Shown: one piece after another, positions 47,001 to 58,275 of the stretch | Numbering within the stretch: the first letter of the stretch is position 1 | Layout: each line of letters opens with the position of its first letter | Assembly: GCF_008728515.1 (NCBI RefSeq) | Contig: NC_044977.1 | Coordinates: 164,967,139 to 165,031,138 of the forward strand | Length of the DNA: 64,000 nucleotides | DNA from: Papio anubis | Lineage: Eukaryota > Chordata > Mammalia > Primates > Cercopithecidae | Direction: 5' to 3' | Notes under the pieces: model-generated | The model's database searches: none | What the model saw: the letters and a program-made list of their open reading frames with translations, nothing else | What the model was told of the DNA's origin: nothing | Position numbers and translations under genes: made by a program

Positions 47001-47164
47001 TGGGCAGTTTATATAAAAATGCATGTAGATTGTGTTTTCCATGAAAATAATTGGAGGGAAAAACTCATTAGCATCCAGCATGAATAGTTATAGTTTCCAA
47101 AGGAACAATAAGGATAATGATTTAGCCCAAAACTTCCAATAGAACTTTCTAGAATGATGTAGAA
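44061..47164. other. Unassigned non-coding DNA
   Basis: About 3.1 kb without a recognised repeat or gene. It contains a T-run at about 45127-45137 and a small CpG cluster at 45977-46026 listed among the findings. Confidence 0.4.
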
Positions 47165-47375
47165 CTTTTGGAAATGATGCACCTTCCAGAATGCATCATG
47201 TCTGAGCTATCTAATACAGTAGCCAAGAGCTGCATATGGCTATTGAGTACTTGAAATGTGGCTAGTGCAACTGAAGAACTGAAATTTTCATATATTGAAT
47301 TTTAATTGTAATATAAATAACTACATGTAGTTAGTGGTTACCATGTTGTACAGTGCAAAGAGATCAGTCTGTGTA
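47165..47375 (-). mobile_element. hAT-Charlie-type non-autonomous element, copy 2
   Basis: 'gagctatctaatacagtagc', 'catatggctattgagtactt', 'gaaatgtggctagtgcaact', 'gaagaactgaaattttcata' and 'agttagtggttaccatgttg' match the same family as 30265-30475. This copy keeps the 'cttgaaatgtggctagtgca' centre that the other lacks. Confidence 0.72.
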
Positions 47376-47839
47376 AGAGAAAGCTTGCACCGGGTCACAG
47401 AAACAGAACTGATGATGGCAGACAGGGAGATATTTCAAGTGCCCTCTTTTAAAAGTCAGTTTAGGGCAAATCAGAAAATACAAGAAAGATGACAGGAGCC
47501 ATAAGATATCAAAACCTGAATAGCAAGAGAGCTTGCTGTAAGAGTGAAACTGTCCACACACAAAGCTTAATATCAGTACAAGTAGACAAATATGGAACTA
47601 AATTTTATGAAACATGAAACAGATAAAATATTTTAAAGAGTTTATATTTAGAAAACAAAGCATACTTAGTAATGGAAAGTACTTAGGTATCATTATTAAT
47701 ATTCTTATTTACTTTAACAAAGTACTTGAGAGAATATGAACTGGAATACCTATACTAATTTAATAGTTCTCATCTCAGCAAATGATAATGCCATTCCTGA
47801 GTAGTTAAGTGAGAATCCTAGGACTTACTCCCAATTGCT
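47376..47839. other. Unassigned spacer
   Basis: No feature recognised. Confidence 0.4.
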
Positions 47840-48082
47840 GTCTTTCATCTCATCCTCAATTAATAATCTATCACCGATTCTGCCCTTCTTACCTTTTACA
47901 GAGAATGTGTCTTGATTCTCTCCTCTTCATCCTCTCAAGTGCCATTTTTGCTCAGGCCATTTCTCTGTCAGGCTTTTAGATATATATCATAGTTGTCTTC
48001 TGGCTTACAGTTTCCTCTGTCCCTCTAGCCACCCCTTCCCACAAGTACCAAGGTCATGTTGGTCACCTACTTAAAACCCTTC
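47840..48082 (+). repeat. L2 LINE, left part of interrupted copy
   Basis: Sense L2: 'atctatcaccgattctgccc', 'caaggtcatgttggtcacct' and 'acttaaaacccttcaa', breaking off at the LTR target site. It resumes at 48481. Confidence 0.75.
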
Positions 48083-48087
48083 AAGGG

Positions 48088-48475
48088 TTCTGTGGACTGA
48101 ATTCTGGACCAAATGTTTATATCCACACAAATTTATATGTCAAAATGCTAGTCCTCAGTGTACTTGCAGGTGGCCCTTGGGAGGTAATTATGCCGTGAGA
48201 GTAGAGCCCTCATGAATGGGATTAGTGCCCTTATAAGAAGAGATATGAGAAAGCTTGCATCTCCTCTCTTTCTGCTCTCCTTTAGATGAGGGTAGAATGA
48301 GAAGATGGCCATCTGCAAACCAGGAAATGAGAAAAAGGGCCCTCACCAGGCACCATATCTACCAGTACCTTGATCTTGAACTTCCCAACCTCTACAACTG
48401 TGCCAAATAGATGTCTGTTGTTTAAGTCTCTCAGTCTATGGTATTCTGTTTTGGCAGAGCGAACTGACTAATACA
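48088..48475 (+). mobile_element. MLT1A/B-like solo LTR inside L2
   Basis: Sense MaLR LTR of 388 bp: 'ctgtggactgaattctggac', 'cccttgggaggtaattatgc', 'gattagtgcccttataagaa', 'gaagatggccatctgcaaac', 'accttgatcttgaacttccc', 'gtctgttgtttaagtctctc' and 'gagcgaactgactaataca'. A perfect 5-bp duplication AAGGG lies at 48083-48087 and 48476-48480. L2 text continues directly across the site. Confidence 0.94.
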
Positions 48476-48480
48476 AAGGG

Positions 48481-48960
48481 CTTCTCATCACCTGCAAGTT
48501 ATTGCTCAAGACCTTTAGCACACCATACATGTCCCTTCTTCATCTTTCCCTTCCTGTCTTTCAAGCCCTGACCCCTGACACTGACTGACTTACACCTTCT
48601 ATTCTAACCCTTACTGAGTCATAGCTTCCCCTTTTGCTGGCTCTTCATCTTTATACATATTGTCCCTATATTTCCTCCCCCTTTTACTCATCCTTCAAGA
48701 CTCACCTCAAATACCTCCTCCGTGAATCTTTCTTCTGCACGTCTCCCCCAAAAAAGAATTAGTAATATGGTATTCTTATTCTACATCCCTATTCAGTGTA
48801 GTTATGGCGTTGAATTCTGATTCTCTATTTGCCTGTCTTCCTCAATTGACTGGGGGACCTCGGGGCAAGAAAACATACTTTATTCATCATTACATTTCCA
48901 ATACCTGGTGCCATGACTGACTCCCAGTAGAAACTTCATGGATGTCTGGTGAATGAATGG
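48481..48960 (+). repeat. L2 LINE 3' end, right part of interrupted copy
   Basis: 'cttctcatcacctgcaagtt', 'caagactcacctcaaatacc', 'tcctccgtgaatctttcttc', and 'tggtgaatgaatggg' at the 3' terminus. Continuous with 47840-48082 once the LTR is ignored. Confidence 0.85.
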
Positions 48961-49509
48961 GCACTTACACGGTCACGTCTCTTACCTAGCAATGTCTGAG
49001 GTATGCCTAGCTGCTGAGACTCTGTTATGACTTGGATATGCCTGACTGAAACTACCAGAGGTGAAGTCTTTACAACTTGGAAAAATTAAATACTTATCTC
49101 AATAGATAGATAGATATACAACTTTATTTTTAAATACATTTTAGCATGTTATATTATCAAAGGGGACTCTATTAAGACCACTAATAATCCTAAATAACTA
49201 ACTTAATGAACAGAGTTGTCAGACAGTTAATCTATACAAATATTGTTACTTTTTCATGTTTCGTGATATTTGTAGTATTTTCAGCATTTAAAAAGATTAT
49301 ATCATTTGTGATGATTTTCTTACTCCAAAAAATATTCATGTATATACCAAATATTGCGTGCATACTTTTGGGTTCTTTTTCTTAAAAAGCACCTCCAAAA
49401 TTGTATAAGCTTCAGGTCTTTAAAAGGGAGGCCAAAGTATTAACCTTCTCTAAGTATAAAATGTAGAATCAGAATTGAATTTTTTTGAAAAAAGGCCAAA
49501 AAAGTTAAG
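48961..49509. other. Unassigned spacer
   Basis: Contains a very short TAGA run near 49102-49116. Nothing else recognised. Confidence 0.4.
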
Positions 49510-49640
49510 CATTGGTATGAATTTGGACAAGTCAGTTAACCTCATTGTATCTCCATATCCTTGCTATAAAATGAAAGAGTGGGAAGAAAGAGGAAAGACC
49601 CTGTAGTCTAAATTTTATTGTTTCCTTAAGTCTAACAATA
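49510..49640 (+). repeat. MIR SINE fragment
   Basis: 'tttggacaagtcagttaacc', 'tcattgtatctccatatcct' and 'gctataaaatgaaagagtgg' match the sense MIR core. Confidence 0.68.
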
Positions 49641-49899
49641 ATTAAAAATTGTGTGATAAACTAGTTTGTTCATACCTGTGGCATACCTGGTGCTTCTCTG
49701 AGAGTCCTATGGTTGTAACATTCAGCAAATATCTAATTTCCACCTTCAAATTACCTAATCATAGTCATAGGAAGGTAAGCAGGCAGGACATTAGATGACT
49801 GGTGGTTGGGGATATTGGCAAATTTGGCTGAAAAAAATTAACTTTGGTCAGTATAACAGGTATGTTAGCAAAGCTTAAGTAAACAGTTTATTTTTTTCT

Positions 49900-50210
49900 T
49901 TCCTTCACCAACTACTTATTTATCCCTTCTATAACTCAAGAACTATGTTAGTAAATGAGAATACAAAAATTAATAAAATGCAATGCTCTCCCCCAACAAC
50001 TATACAGGGTAAATGGCTAAGACAGATAAAGAAGCCCAGAATGGCCCATTTGGAAATATTAAGAGGAGGCAATGAATATTAACGAATGTGACTAATTTAG
50101 CCAGGCAGAAAAAATTACGTAGAGGCAGGTAGTGGGATTGGGATTGGATAAGATTTGAGGCAAATTTCAAGTGGAGTCTTCAGTATGTACAGAGGTATGA
50201 ACATGGGAAA
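49900..50210 (-). repeat. L2 LINE fragment, antisense
   Basis: 'caagaactatgttagtaaat', 'gagaatacaaaaattaataa' , 'aatgcaatgctctcccccaa' and 'gcaaatttcaagtggagtct' fit a diverged antisense L2 3' region. Confidence 0.5.
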
Positions 50211-50659
50211 TAATTTATTGCATATTATGATCTAAGAAGAAATACGACTTCAGAGTTGTAATTTGCAATAGCTACAATCTTCCAGGGAGCTAGAGTAAGT
50301 GAGAGTAACACAATAGGGATTCATAGGGGGCTGTTCTCAGCTGGAGGGCACAGACTCTCTGTAAGGGAAAACATCAGTACTCAGCCCCAGTGGACTCCTA
50401 TCTTGGAGAAGACAGAGCTGCTGTTACTATAAGACTTTTACCACATCTGTTGAAAAAGTGATCACTTGGTCATGTGAGAAAGGCTGTAATACATGACAGA
50501 CATGTTTAAATCATTGCTTAAAGGAAGCAAAACATGGTTTCAAGGCTGTATGTGTTAAAGGCCTTGTGGAATATATTGTTTTATATTAATTACAATCAAT
50601 ATTATTATTGCATTAAATGTAAGAAGTTTTCCTTTCTTATAATCTCAAAATCTCTCAAG
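50211..50659. other. Unassigned spacer
   Basis: No feature recognised. Confidence 0.4.
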
Positions 50660-51040
50660 AGGAATCAACAGTATTTTAAAAACTTTTTAATTGTAAAAAA
50701 TTTTAAACATACGCAAAATTAGAGAGAATAACATAATCTAGGTACCTGTTACCCAGCTCCAACAATTATCAACATTTTACCATTCTTGTTTAATCAATGT
50801 ATTCACTCTTTAAATCCCAAACATTTCATTCCTTCATCCATAAAAACTACTATTTCTCCAAAAGATAAGAATTTTCAAAACATTATCACACTGAAAAATA
50901 TTGCAATAATTCATTATTATTATCTAATACCCAGTTTATGTTCAACCTTTCCTGATTATTTCATTAAATGTCTCTTTTTCTTTCAGTTTGCTTAAATCAG
51001 CATCCAGACAAGGTTTTAAGTCCATTTGCATAGCTCTTCT
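50660..51040 (-). mobile_element. L1M 3'-UTR-type sequence, antisense, copy 2
   Basis: 'aaattagagagaataacata', 'gttacccagctccaacaatt', 'atcaacattttaccattctt', 'atctaatacccagtttatgt' and 'atcagcatccagacaaggtt' belong to the same old L1M 3' UTR module as 38345-38870, better preserved here. Confidence 0.68.
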
Positions 51041-51164
51041 CAAAAATGATTTTGCAACAGACAAAGCTATTTACTTTAAAGAAACTGTGTTGCCCTTAAC
51101 AATAAACATATAAAAAGTGGGACATGATTAATGCTCTTGGTAACTCTTTTACTCTTCCGGGCTC

Positions 51165-51355
51165 TGTTAATTATTGCTGTGTGACCTTGATTTTAACCTT
51201 TTGTTTAAATTCCTTCATCTGTAGAATAGGGATTTTAAAAAATCTATCTTGTTGAGTCCTTAGTAGGATTAAATTAAATAAACCAGTATTGGGGGATTTA
51301 GAGTGGTGCCTAGTACAAAGCAAGCCTTATGTAAGGGTTTGTTAAATAAATTTTT
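51165..51355 (+). repeat. MIR SINE
   Basis: Sense MIR core and 3' end: 'gctgtgtgaccttgatttta', 'ttccttcatctgtagaatag', 'gagtccttagtaggattaaa', 'agtggtgcctagtacaaagc'. Confidence 0.82.
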
Positions 51356-51363
51356 TAAAAGTA

Positions 51364-51452
51364 ATTCCCTTCCCTCCACTCCCCTCCCCTCCCCTCCCTT
51401 TCCCTCCCTTTCCCTCCCCTTCCCTCCCCTTCCCTCCCCTCCTCTTCCCTTC
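51364..51452. repeat. (CCCTT)n polypyrimidine microsatellite
   Basis: About 90 bp nearly pure C+T in CCCTCC and CCCTTTC units, fused to an Alu piece on its right. Confidence 0.93.
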
Positions 51453-51556
51453 CCCATACTGGCCAGGATGGTCTCAAACTCCTGGCTTCAAGAGATCTGC
51501 TCACCTTGGCCTCCCAAAGTGCTGGGATTACAGGCCTGAGCCACCATGTCTGGTTA
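51453..51556 (-). mobile_element. Alu 5' fragment, antisense
   Basis: 'actggccaggatggtctcaa', 'acctcctggcttcaag'-like text and 'caaagtgctgggattacagg' are the antisense first roughly 105 bp of an Alu. The rest of the left arm and the whole right arm are absent, with the pyrimidine repeat in their place. Confidence 0.9.
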
Positions 51557-52598
51557 TTATGACCCCTCTTATCAGAGATTTAAAAAAATAATAATTAAAA
51601 ATATCGATATATATATATTTCTTTTAGACTGGAAGATCCCTGCCCTTATTTTCAAGTGACTTGTGTGATGTTCTCTATTTCGTGCAGTGAGGTAGTCTGT
51701 CATTTAAAAATAAAGCCCTTAATGTTTAAAAAGAAAAATACAAAATAAGATAGTTCTTTTTTCATTGTCAGAAAGGCAAGTGTCAACAGTATCACGGGGA
51801 AAGTTGTGGAATCTCCCCTGTTTGTGCATTGAATGAATTATAATAACATTGATAACATCTTAAATACCAGAAGGCTTACAATTCTTTTATTTATATATGT
51901 GGAAAAACTTGGGAAATTTGGCTACAGTTTTCTTGTTGTTGTATTATAAGAAGAAAGGGGTTTCTTTGTGGTATTACTGCATTTAATATGCAGATAAACT
52001 TCTGCCTTGGATGACACATAAAGTGATACACAAATTCTAAGATCCTTTTTTTATCATCCCAGAGAGAATCAGTTTGTACAAACTTGATAAATAGCCATAG
52101 TCCCTATTTTTTGTTTTTTAAAGTCAAAGGAAGCCAGTAAGCTGAAGAAATCATGGGAAGAGTTGAGTCAAGCAATTCCAGACAAAGCATTCCAGACTGC
52201 TTCCAACTTCAGAGAAATTTTCTGACCATCATCTTAGACTTTCCTTATCTATGATGTCATACTAAAAGAACACTTTGACTATGTAACAACAGATTATAAA
52301 TACATAACCTACAATTTGTATTTTTGCCTCTCAATCCAAGATACCAAAAATTATATTTAAAAAAATTAGATGAGTCCTAAACTTCATATTTATAGGATTC
52401 AAACAAGTTTAGTAGCTATATCCTCACATTCTTTAGTGTGTTTTTTTTTTTTGTATAAAGTTTAGAAACACTGCTTAACAAATACAAAAAATGCTACTAG
52501 TGTTTTACTATTTTAATTTGAACTTGATATAGCTCTTAAACTGTAAGTATCCTTAGCAAATTATTGGCAGTCATAGAAACTATCATCTTTACATTTAA
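51557..52598. other. Unassigned AT-rich DNA
   Basis: Short AT run near 51606-51619 and a T-run at 52441-52453. No gene or repeat family recognised. Confidence 0.4.
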
Positions 52599-52656
52599 TC
52601 CCTCCCTCCCTCCCTCCCTCCCTTCCTTCTTTCCTTCCTTTCTTCCTCTTTCTTTC

Positions 52657-52723
<67 letters not shown>

Positions 52724-52872
52724 CTTTCTTTCTTTCTTTTTCTTTCTCCTTCCTTCCTCCCTCCCTCCCTCCCTTCCTTCCTTCCCTCTTTCTTTCTCTT
52801 TCTTTCTGTCTGTCTTTCTTTCTCTCCTCTCCTTCTTTCTCTTTTTCCTTCATGCCTTCCTGCCTGCCTGCC
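52599..52872. repeat. Long polypyrimidine microsatellite (CCCT/CTTT/CCTT)
   Basis: About 270 bp of C+T: CCCT units, CCTT, a long CTTT core (about 52655-52722), then CCCT and CCTT units again, ending TGCC. Frames of 114-148 codons on the minus strand are low-complexity translations of it. No Alu adjoins it. Confidence 0.95.
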
Positions 52873-52914
52873 ATTATCAATCACTTGAAACCCAGCATAT
52901 ATAACACTTGTAAA

Positions 52915-53440
52915 GTCCTGAGATTGTAAAAGCAGATAAGACATGCTAGCTGCCCTCACGATGCTCGCAGTCTTGTGGGGAAGACAGATTGTGTAAACAA
53001 TCAGCATTGTCGTGACTTAGAAGTGCCATGATTGAAACTTCATGGTGAGAACATGCAGAGCCATGGAGATATAAATATAAATTTTCCCCTCTTGTCACAG
53101 GTAAGGCCTACATAACAGCTAAGTTACAGAGTGGATCTGAGGTAGGGAATGCTGAGGGGGAACAGGTTTGGATGAGGAAATTTGAAGTGCCTGTAATATA
53201 TCTAGATGGCAATGCCAGGTAGGTTGTTGAAAATGCAGGTTTGGAGTTTAGAAGAAAACACCAACCTGAACATTGGTGAGCCAACAGCATTCAGGCAGCA
53301 GTTAAAGCCAATGATGTGGGATAGTGTTCTACAGGAGTCCAAAAGACAATCGCCTCAACATCCCCAAGGGAAACTTCATTCTATTAGAGACAGAATGAAA
53401 AGGAATCTATGTTTTCTAAATGCATTTGAAATCCTTGCCT
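52915..53440 (-). repeat. L2 LINE fragment, antisense
   Basis: 'agctgccctcacgatgctcg' and 'cagtcttgtggggaagacag' are the antisense L2 3' block, then 'tttgaagtgcctgtaatata', 'tctagatggcaatgccaggt' and 'aagccaatgatgtgggatag' match L2 ORF2 read backwards. Confidence 0.75.
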
Positions 53441-54124
53441 GAGAGCCAGTTTTGAAAAAGCATCTTGGCTACAGGGAAGCAAGAGAAAGTATAATGGAGG
53501 AGAGAGAAGAGGAGAGGGGGACTAAAACTGGTTTGAATTGTTCATGTTCTCTAAGTGAGAAAGAGAGCAGGTATTCAAACCTAGAATTCAAAGCCCATTC
53601 TGTTTCCCCATGAAAGCCATGGGTCAAGGACTCAGGGAGAATTTCTGGATACAGCATATTCTCAGCTGCGAGAGGCAGAATAAGGGGTTTTGTGAATTTA
53701 AAGATGGGTTTGAGACTCATCTTGGAGAGTGATTTGTAAATATATAGATTAAGTTTCCCTGTAAAGTTAGGTTGGGACCCAAGGATGAAAGCGTTTACTA
53801 AGAATGCTGATGCAAAATGTCTTGGAAAGGAAAAGAGTGTTATTTAAGCACATAACTTAAAGCCTCCAGGTTTATCTCCTCGCGTTATTATAGGTAGTTG
53901 TTAAAGAAGGTGTGTAACAGGTAATCAAGCATCTTGGGACAGTAGCTTTGATGAGTCGTCTCTGAGCATGAATCCCCTGATCTCATCTCCTGTGGGTCTC
54001 TGCTGTCAGCCACTCTTAAACCTTGCAGCAAGGCCCAGTGGACAGGGAGTGTGGGCTAGGATGTAAGCCTCATGAGGAAACCTGTGTGAGTCTCCACATA
54101 TCTTTCCATGCTGACATACAACCT
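53441..54124. other. Unassigned non-coding DNA
   Basis: May include further decayed L2 at its left edge. Nothing else recognised. Confidence 0.4.
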
Positions 54125-54380
54125 CTGTTACCTTGGGCCAGTTCTGTAGCATGTCTGAGCTTCAATTCTCAGATCTGTAAAATAAATACAAAAGTCCTTA
54201 CCTCCTGAAGACTCAACATGATAATCTAAGCATCATCAAAATGGGGGGTTATTCTTGTTCTAGACCAATTCCTACCTCGTAGAATAATAATCATTTCATA
54301 AATATTTGTTGAATGAGTAAATGTACGTGAAGTATGTAAGTGTGTCTAGCATAAAATAGGTGCTTAAGAATTATTTACTT
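54125..54380 (+). repeat. MIR SINE, interrupted
   Basis: 'tgttaccttgggccagttct' and 'ctcagatctgtaaaataaat' are the MIR core. 'tgtctagcataaaataggtg' is its 3' end. About 70 bp of foreign sequence lies between. Confidence 0.65.
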
Positions 54381-56059
54381 CTTCCAGAAGTTAGTATGGG
54401 CACTCACTCTTCCCATCTCCCAAGTTTAGGTAAATACACGTCTGTCTCATCTGCCTATACATATTACAGATGTGCTCAATTTCTTAAGGAAACACCATTG
54501 ATGTATTTCCTTGGCCTTAGACTTCACCTGAAAATCAACAGAGAAAGTATAACAGGATGAAATACAGTTGCAAAGCATTATTTCACAATGTTCCAAGTGA
54601 TTTCCAAAGACTGTTAATGGGAGCTATGTGGGAGTAAAAACATATCAAATGTCAAATCCAAAAATGTTGAGGAATCACTGCCTTAAACAGGTTTCTTCAT
54701 TCTTGGACTTTTCAAAACCTTTATTATTCGAATGCAAATTGTGATTCTCCAAGAGTTGAGTAAAATATACAACTTCCCAACCCTATATGATCAGAGGACC
54801 CTTTTGTCATAGAGAATATTTCATTTTCCTGAGATAACTCTTTGGGAAATGTGAATCTAATCATTAGCTAGAAGAGTAGACACAAGGCAAAAGAATTTAT
54901 TTTTATGGGGTAGTAAAACACTTTTTTAGGTCAGGGAAGGCTTGTTTAGGATTGAGATGTGGAGTACTCACAACCCAAGACAGTCATCGAGGAAATTTCC
55001 TTCCAATGAAGCAGTTAGGTGAGTGAAAACAAATGAACATAAAATAAGTATATAATAACACCTTGGGAAAATTAAACATCTCTCCATTTAACATCTGTCA
55101 CATAGATAATTGTAGCAACTAGATTGATTATGAGAGAGGAATCTGGAAGTTCAAAAGGGAAGCAGCTGAGTTTGCTTATATCACCTGCAAAGGGACTACT
55201 TTCTTTGGCAGATTGATATTGCACAAAGGCTTGAAGTTTCATTAAAGACACATGGTTGGATGCTGTACAGTATGTTACAGAATGTGTGTGTAATCAGACA
55301 ATATGTTGCATTAGACTATCAGAAAATATAATAGTATTATACATGCATCCTGGACTGTGCTATGCTGTACATGACATCTTTATACAAGGAAACTATATAA
55401 CATCATGTCATATCTGTATAACAATAAAAATATGATCAGCATATTAATTATAAAATGGCAGGTCAAATCCTCTGAATCATGATTTAGTGTCAATTGAGAT
55501 TTTTTTCCCTTGTGCAATTTCATAATACTTCAGTGTCTATTATAATTTTGAAAAGCATAGATGTTTGCATTTTCTGAAAGTCCTGGTTATGTAAAATGGA
55601 AGAATTCAAAAATAAAAACAAAACATGAACAAGGACAAATAACACAACAGAATTCTTAAGTTAACCATGTCAATGGGGACATTCACACCTGCAGATAATA
55701 CTCTATTCTTTACATGTAAACTTCCTGCTGAAAGCAGGTCAGAGTTAACAGCTGAATCAACTTGGAGAGTTTTTTTAAAAAAAATTAGTTTTATGTTCCT
55801 TTAAATAATTGCTTCATTATATTTTGTACATCTGTGCAGGGGTCTGATGATGACATTTGGTAAATTTCCAAATAGCTATAAAACCAGGGGAATACCAGTT
55901 AAGCAATAGTATCATCCACCTGTAGGTTAGAAAGAGGCTTTATATAATAGCTAAAACAAAAAAATTCCTTAAACAAAAGAATTGATTCTGCTCTGTGATG
56001 AAATAATTCTGTTTCATGTGATGATATCAGATACCATATTTTTTTAAATAAAATTGTCA
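54381..56059. other. Unassigned non-coding DNA
   Basis: About 1.7 kb with no supported feature. Confidence 0.4.
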
Positions 56060-56370
56060 GTAGTTCAGAAGAGACCAACAAAAATGATAAAAGGTTTGGA
56101 AAACAAGACCTGTGAGAAATAGTTAAGAGAATAGCAATATTCATTCAAGTCAAAGGAGGCTGAGGGGAGATATAACTGTCTACCTAAAAGTTAAATGATG
56201 TTACAAGCAAAAGAGGCATTAATTATTAGTGGTAGTAGAAGAGGGTAGTTAGAAGAAAAGAGCCGCACCCATTTTATTTAATATTAGGAACAATTTTTGT
56301 AGCCAAAAATCATTCATAGGATGGAGTTAATGGCCATTACTATTGCTACAGTAATTTGTTATGATGAGAA
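56060..56370 (+). repeat. CR1/L3-like LINE fragment
   Basis: 'aggaggctgaggggagatat', 'aactgtctacctaaaagtta', 'aggaacaatttttgtagcc' and 'caaaaatcattcataggatg' follow the pattern of the ancient L3/CR1 family. Strongly diverged. Family call tentative, orientation nominal. Confidence 0.45.
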
Positions 56371-57044
56371 AGGAAATGTCCATCAAAGCATTCATGGATC
56401 CATAAATCAACCTATAATAAGTGAATGAGCATCACAATTCACAAGAAAAATATCCTTAAATATTTAAATCACAAATGGCTGATGCTTTTAGTAAAAAAGC
56501 ACAATTAGCAAATACAAAAATTTTACATTTGTTCTTTGAACTACCTGATAATACATTTTTTTATAAAGTTATAATTATCAAAGAATGGAACTATCATATG
56601 AACTGACAGAAAGGGTTGAATAAACAGAATGTGAAACCTAGAAATGCATTCTTATTATATAGAGTAATATGCATTCTTACATTATTATGTAGAGAATTAA
56701 TATATGACAAGAAAGTAGGAAAATAAATTACGTTTTTAAATTTGTCAAGAAGAAAGGGGAAAAGAAAATTTTATTTTATAGATTAGGCAAAACAATTGAT
56801 TAATGATATAGAAAAAATTAAGGTAATAGTCACATGTTATACCAAAAGGAAGTCTTGCTGGATTAAAACAATGATTTTCAACAGTTGGTAATGGGAAATG
56901 ATGGGGGGTGTCTATGACAATCTTTTCAAGGTTTTGTGAGCTACAAATGTTTTCACCACTCAGAGAGTCTGCTATACTTTCTGGGAGTTACAACCCTGTC
57001 CTTGGTGAGAAAATTGAAGTTAAAGGGATATAGTGATTTGCCTA
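56371..57044. other. Unassigned AT-rich DNA
   Basis: No feature recognised. Confidence 0.4.
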
Positions 57045-57160
57045 GGAATTAATTGAACAAGTATTTATTGAGGATCTGCTATTCACCAGGTATTATGCTA
57101 GGCACTAGAAATAGATAGATGAAAGGGTAAGATCCCTGTTCCAGTGAACTTCGGTGTACA
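57045..57160 (-). repeat. L2 LINE 3' end, antisense
   Basis: 'aacaagtatttattgaggat', 'ctgctattcaccaggtatta' and 'tgctaggcactagaaataga' are the antisense L2 terminus. The MaLR LTR follows directly. Confidence 0.8.
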
Positions 57161-57165
57161 CCTGC

Positions 57166-57492
57166 TGTTTTAGTCCGTTGAGACTGTTATATACTATAGA
57201 CTGAATGGCTTAAACAATAAACATTTATTTCTCACAATTCTAGAAGCTGAGAAGTCCAAGATCAAGGTGTCACCAGATCCTGTGAGAGCCTGATTCCTGG
57301 TTTGCAGATGTCATCTTCTCATTGTATCCTCACACAGTGGAGAGAAAGAGAGCAAGCTCCCCTGTGTCTCTTCCAATCCTGTTCATGAGGACTTCACCCT
57401 CATGACCCAACTACCTCCCAAAGCATTCCTCACACCATAGCACTGGGGATTAGGTGAATTTGGGGGTAGATACAAACATTCACTCCATAGTA
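57166..57492 (-). mobile_element. MaLR (MST/MLT1-type) solo LTR
   Basis: Antisense LTR: 'tgttttagtccgttgagact', 'gactgaatggcttaaacaat', 'aacatttatttctcacaatt', 'gaagtccaagatcaaggtgt', 'catgacccaactacctccca' and an end at 'caaacattcactccatagta'. Perfect 5-bp duplication CCTGC at 57161-57165 and 57493-57497. 327 bp, slightly short for the family because of small deletions. Confidence 0.92.
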
Positions 57493-57539
57493 CCTGCTGT
57501 TCTCATCTGCCAAACATCCACACACTCATCTTCTGATAG

Positions 57540-58000
57540 CAGCACCCTGATTTTCCTTTGGGAAACCACAGTACTTCCAACCTCAAATGATGGGGTTTAG
57601 ATAGAGTTTCTTCCACCCCCAACCCCAGGTAGGAATATGGAATTTTGCTTGGCTAATGAGTGTGCATTGCACCCCTGGCCACAGTGATTGGTTCAGGAAT
57701 AAACATTGAAAGCCTGTCTTGGCTCTAATGTTGGGACTATTGGTTACATGAGAGCTTCCTTGCTTTGGTATTTCTAGGCTAGTAGAAAGTAACCCAGAGT
57801 TACTATAGGTCGTTTTGCCACTAAGTAGAAAAATTTGCCTTAGGATGAACTGAAGAAGTAAAGCAGAAAAACAAACAAAGAAACAGCATATTCTTATTGT
57901 ATTATTTGAATTGCTGGATACAGCCTTGCCTGCAGGTGACTATTCCTGAACTTTTAAATTGTGTAAACTAATAATTTTCTTTTTGCGGTTGTTTTCACAT
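57540..58000 (+). repeat. Probable old interspersed repeat, family unassigned
   Basis: 'tggccacagtgattggttca', 'ggatacagccttgcctgcag', 'tgactattcctgaactttta' and 'aaactaataattttcttttt' follow the order of a common mammalian repeat I can recall but not name, ending with a polyadenylation-like segment. Confidence 0.4.
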
Positions 58001-58024
58001 TCGGTTCTTTGTTTGGGGGGGGAG

Positions 58025-58275
58025 GAAGGGGAAGAGACAGGCAAGCATATTTAAACAGTAAATCATATCAAATGGTGGAAGGTGATAAGGTTATGAAGAG
58101 AAGACTGAAATAGAGCAGGGCATGATGTGTATGTATGTGTGGAGGGGAGCACAATTTTAAAAAATGAGTGGCCAAACTAGGACCTTCTGAGAGGGTGACA
58201 TCTGCACAAAGGCTTGAAAAGTTTGAGGGACATCTGGAGGAAGAGTATTCAGAAAGTCTACATCCTAAGACAGGT
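58025..58275 (-). repeat. L2 LINE fragment, antisense
   Basis: 'ggaaggtgataaggttatga', 'agactgaaatagagcagggc', 'ttctgagagggtgacatctg', 'cacaaaggcttgaaaagttt' and 'ggaggaagagtattcagaaa' match the antisense L2 3' region. Confidence 0.78.

Noticed and set aside
52536..53007. Overlapping frames of 114-148 codons on both strands
   Set aside because: Low-complexity translation of the pyrimidine microsatellite. All frames stay open because the repeat lacks stop codons.
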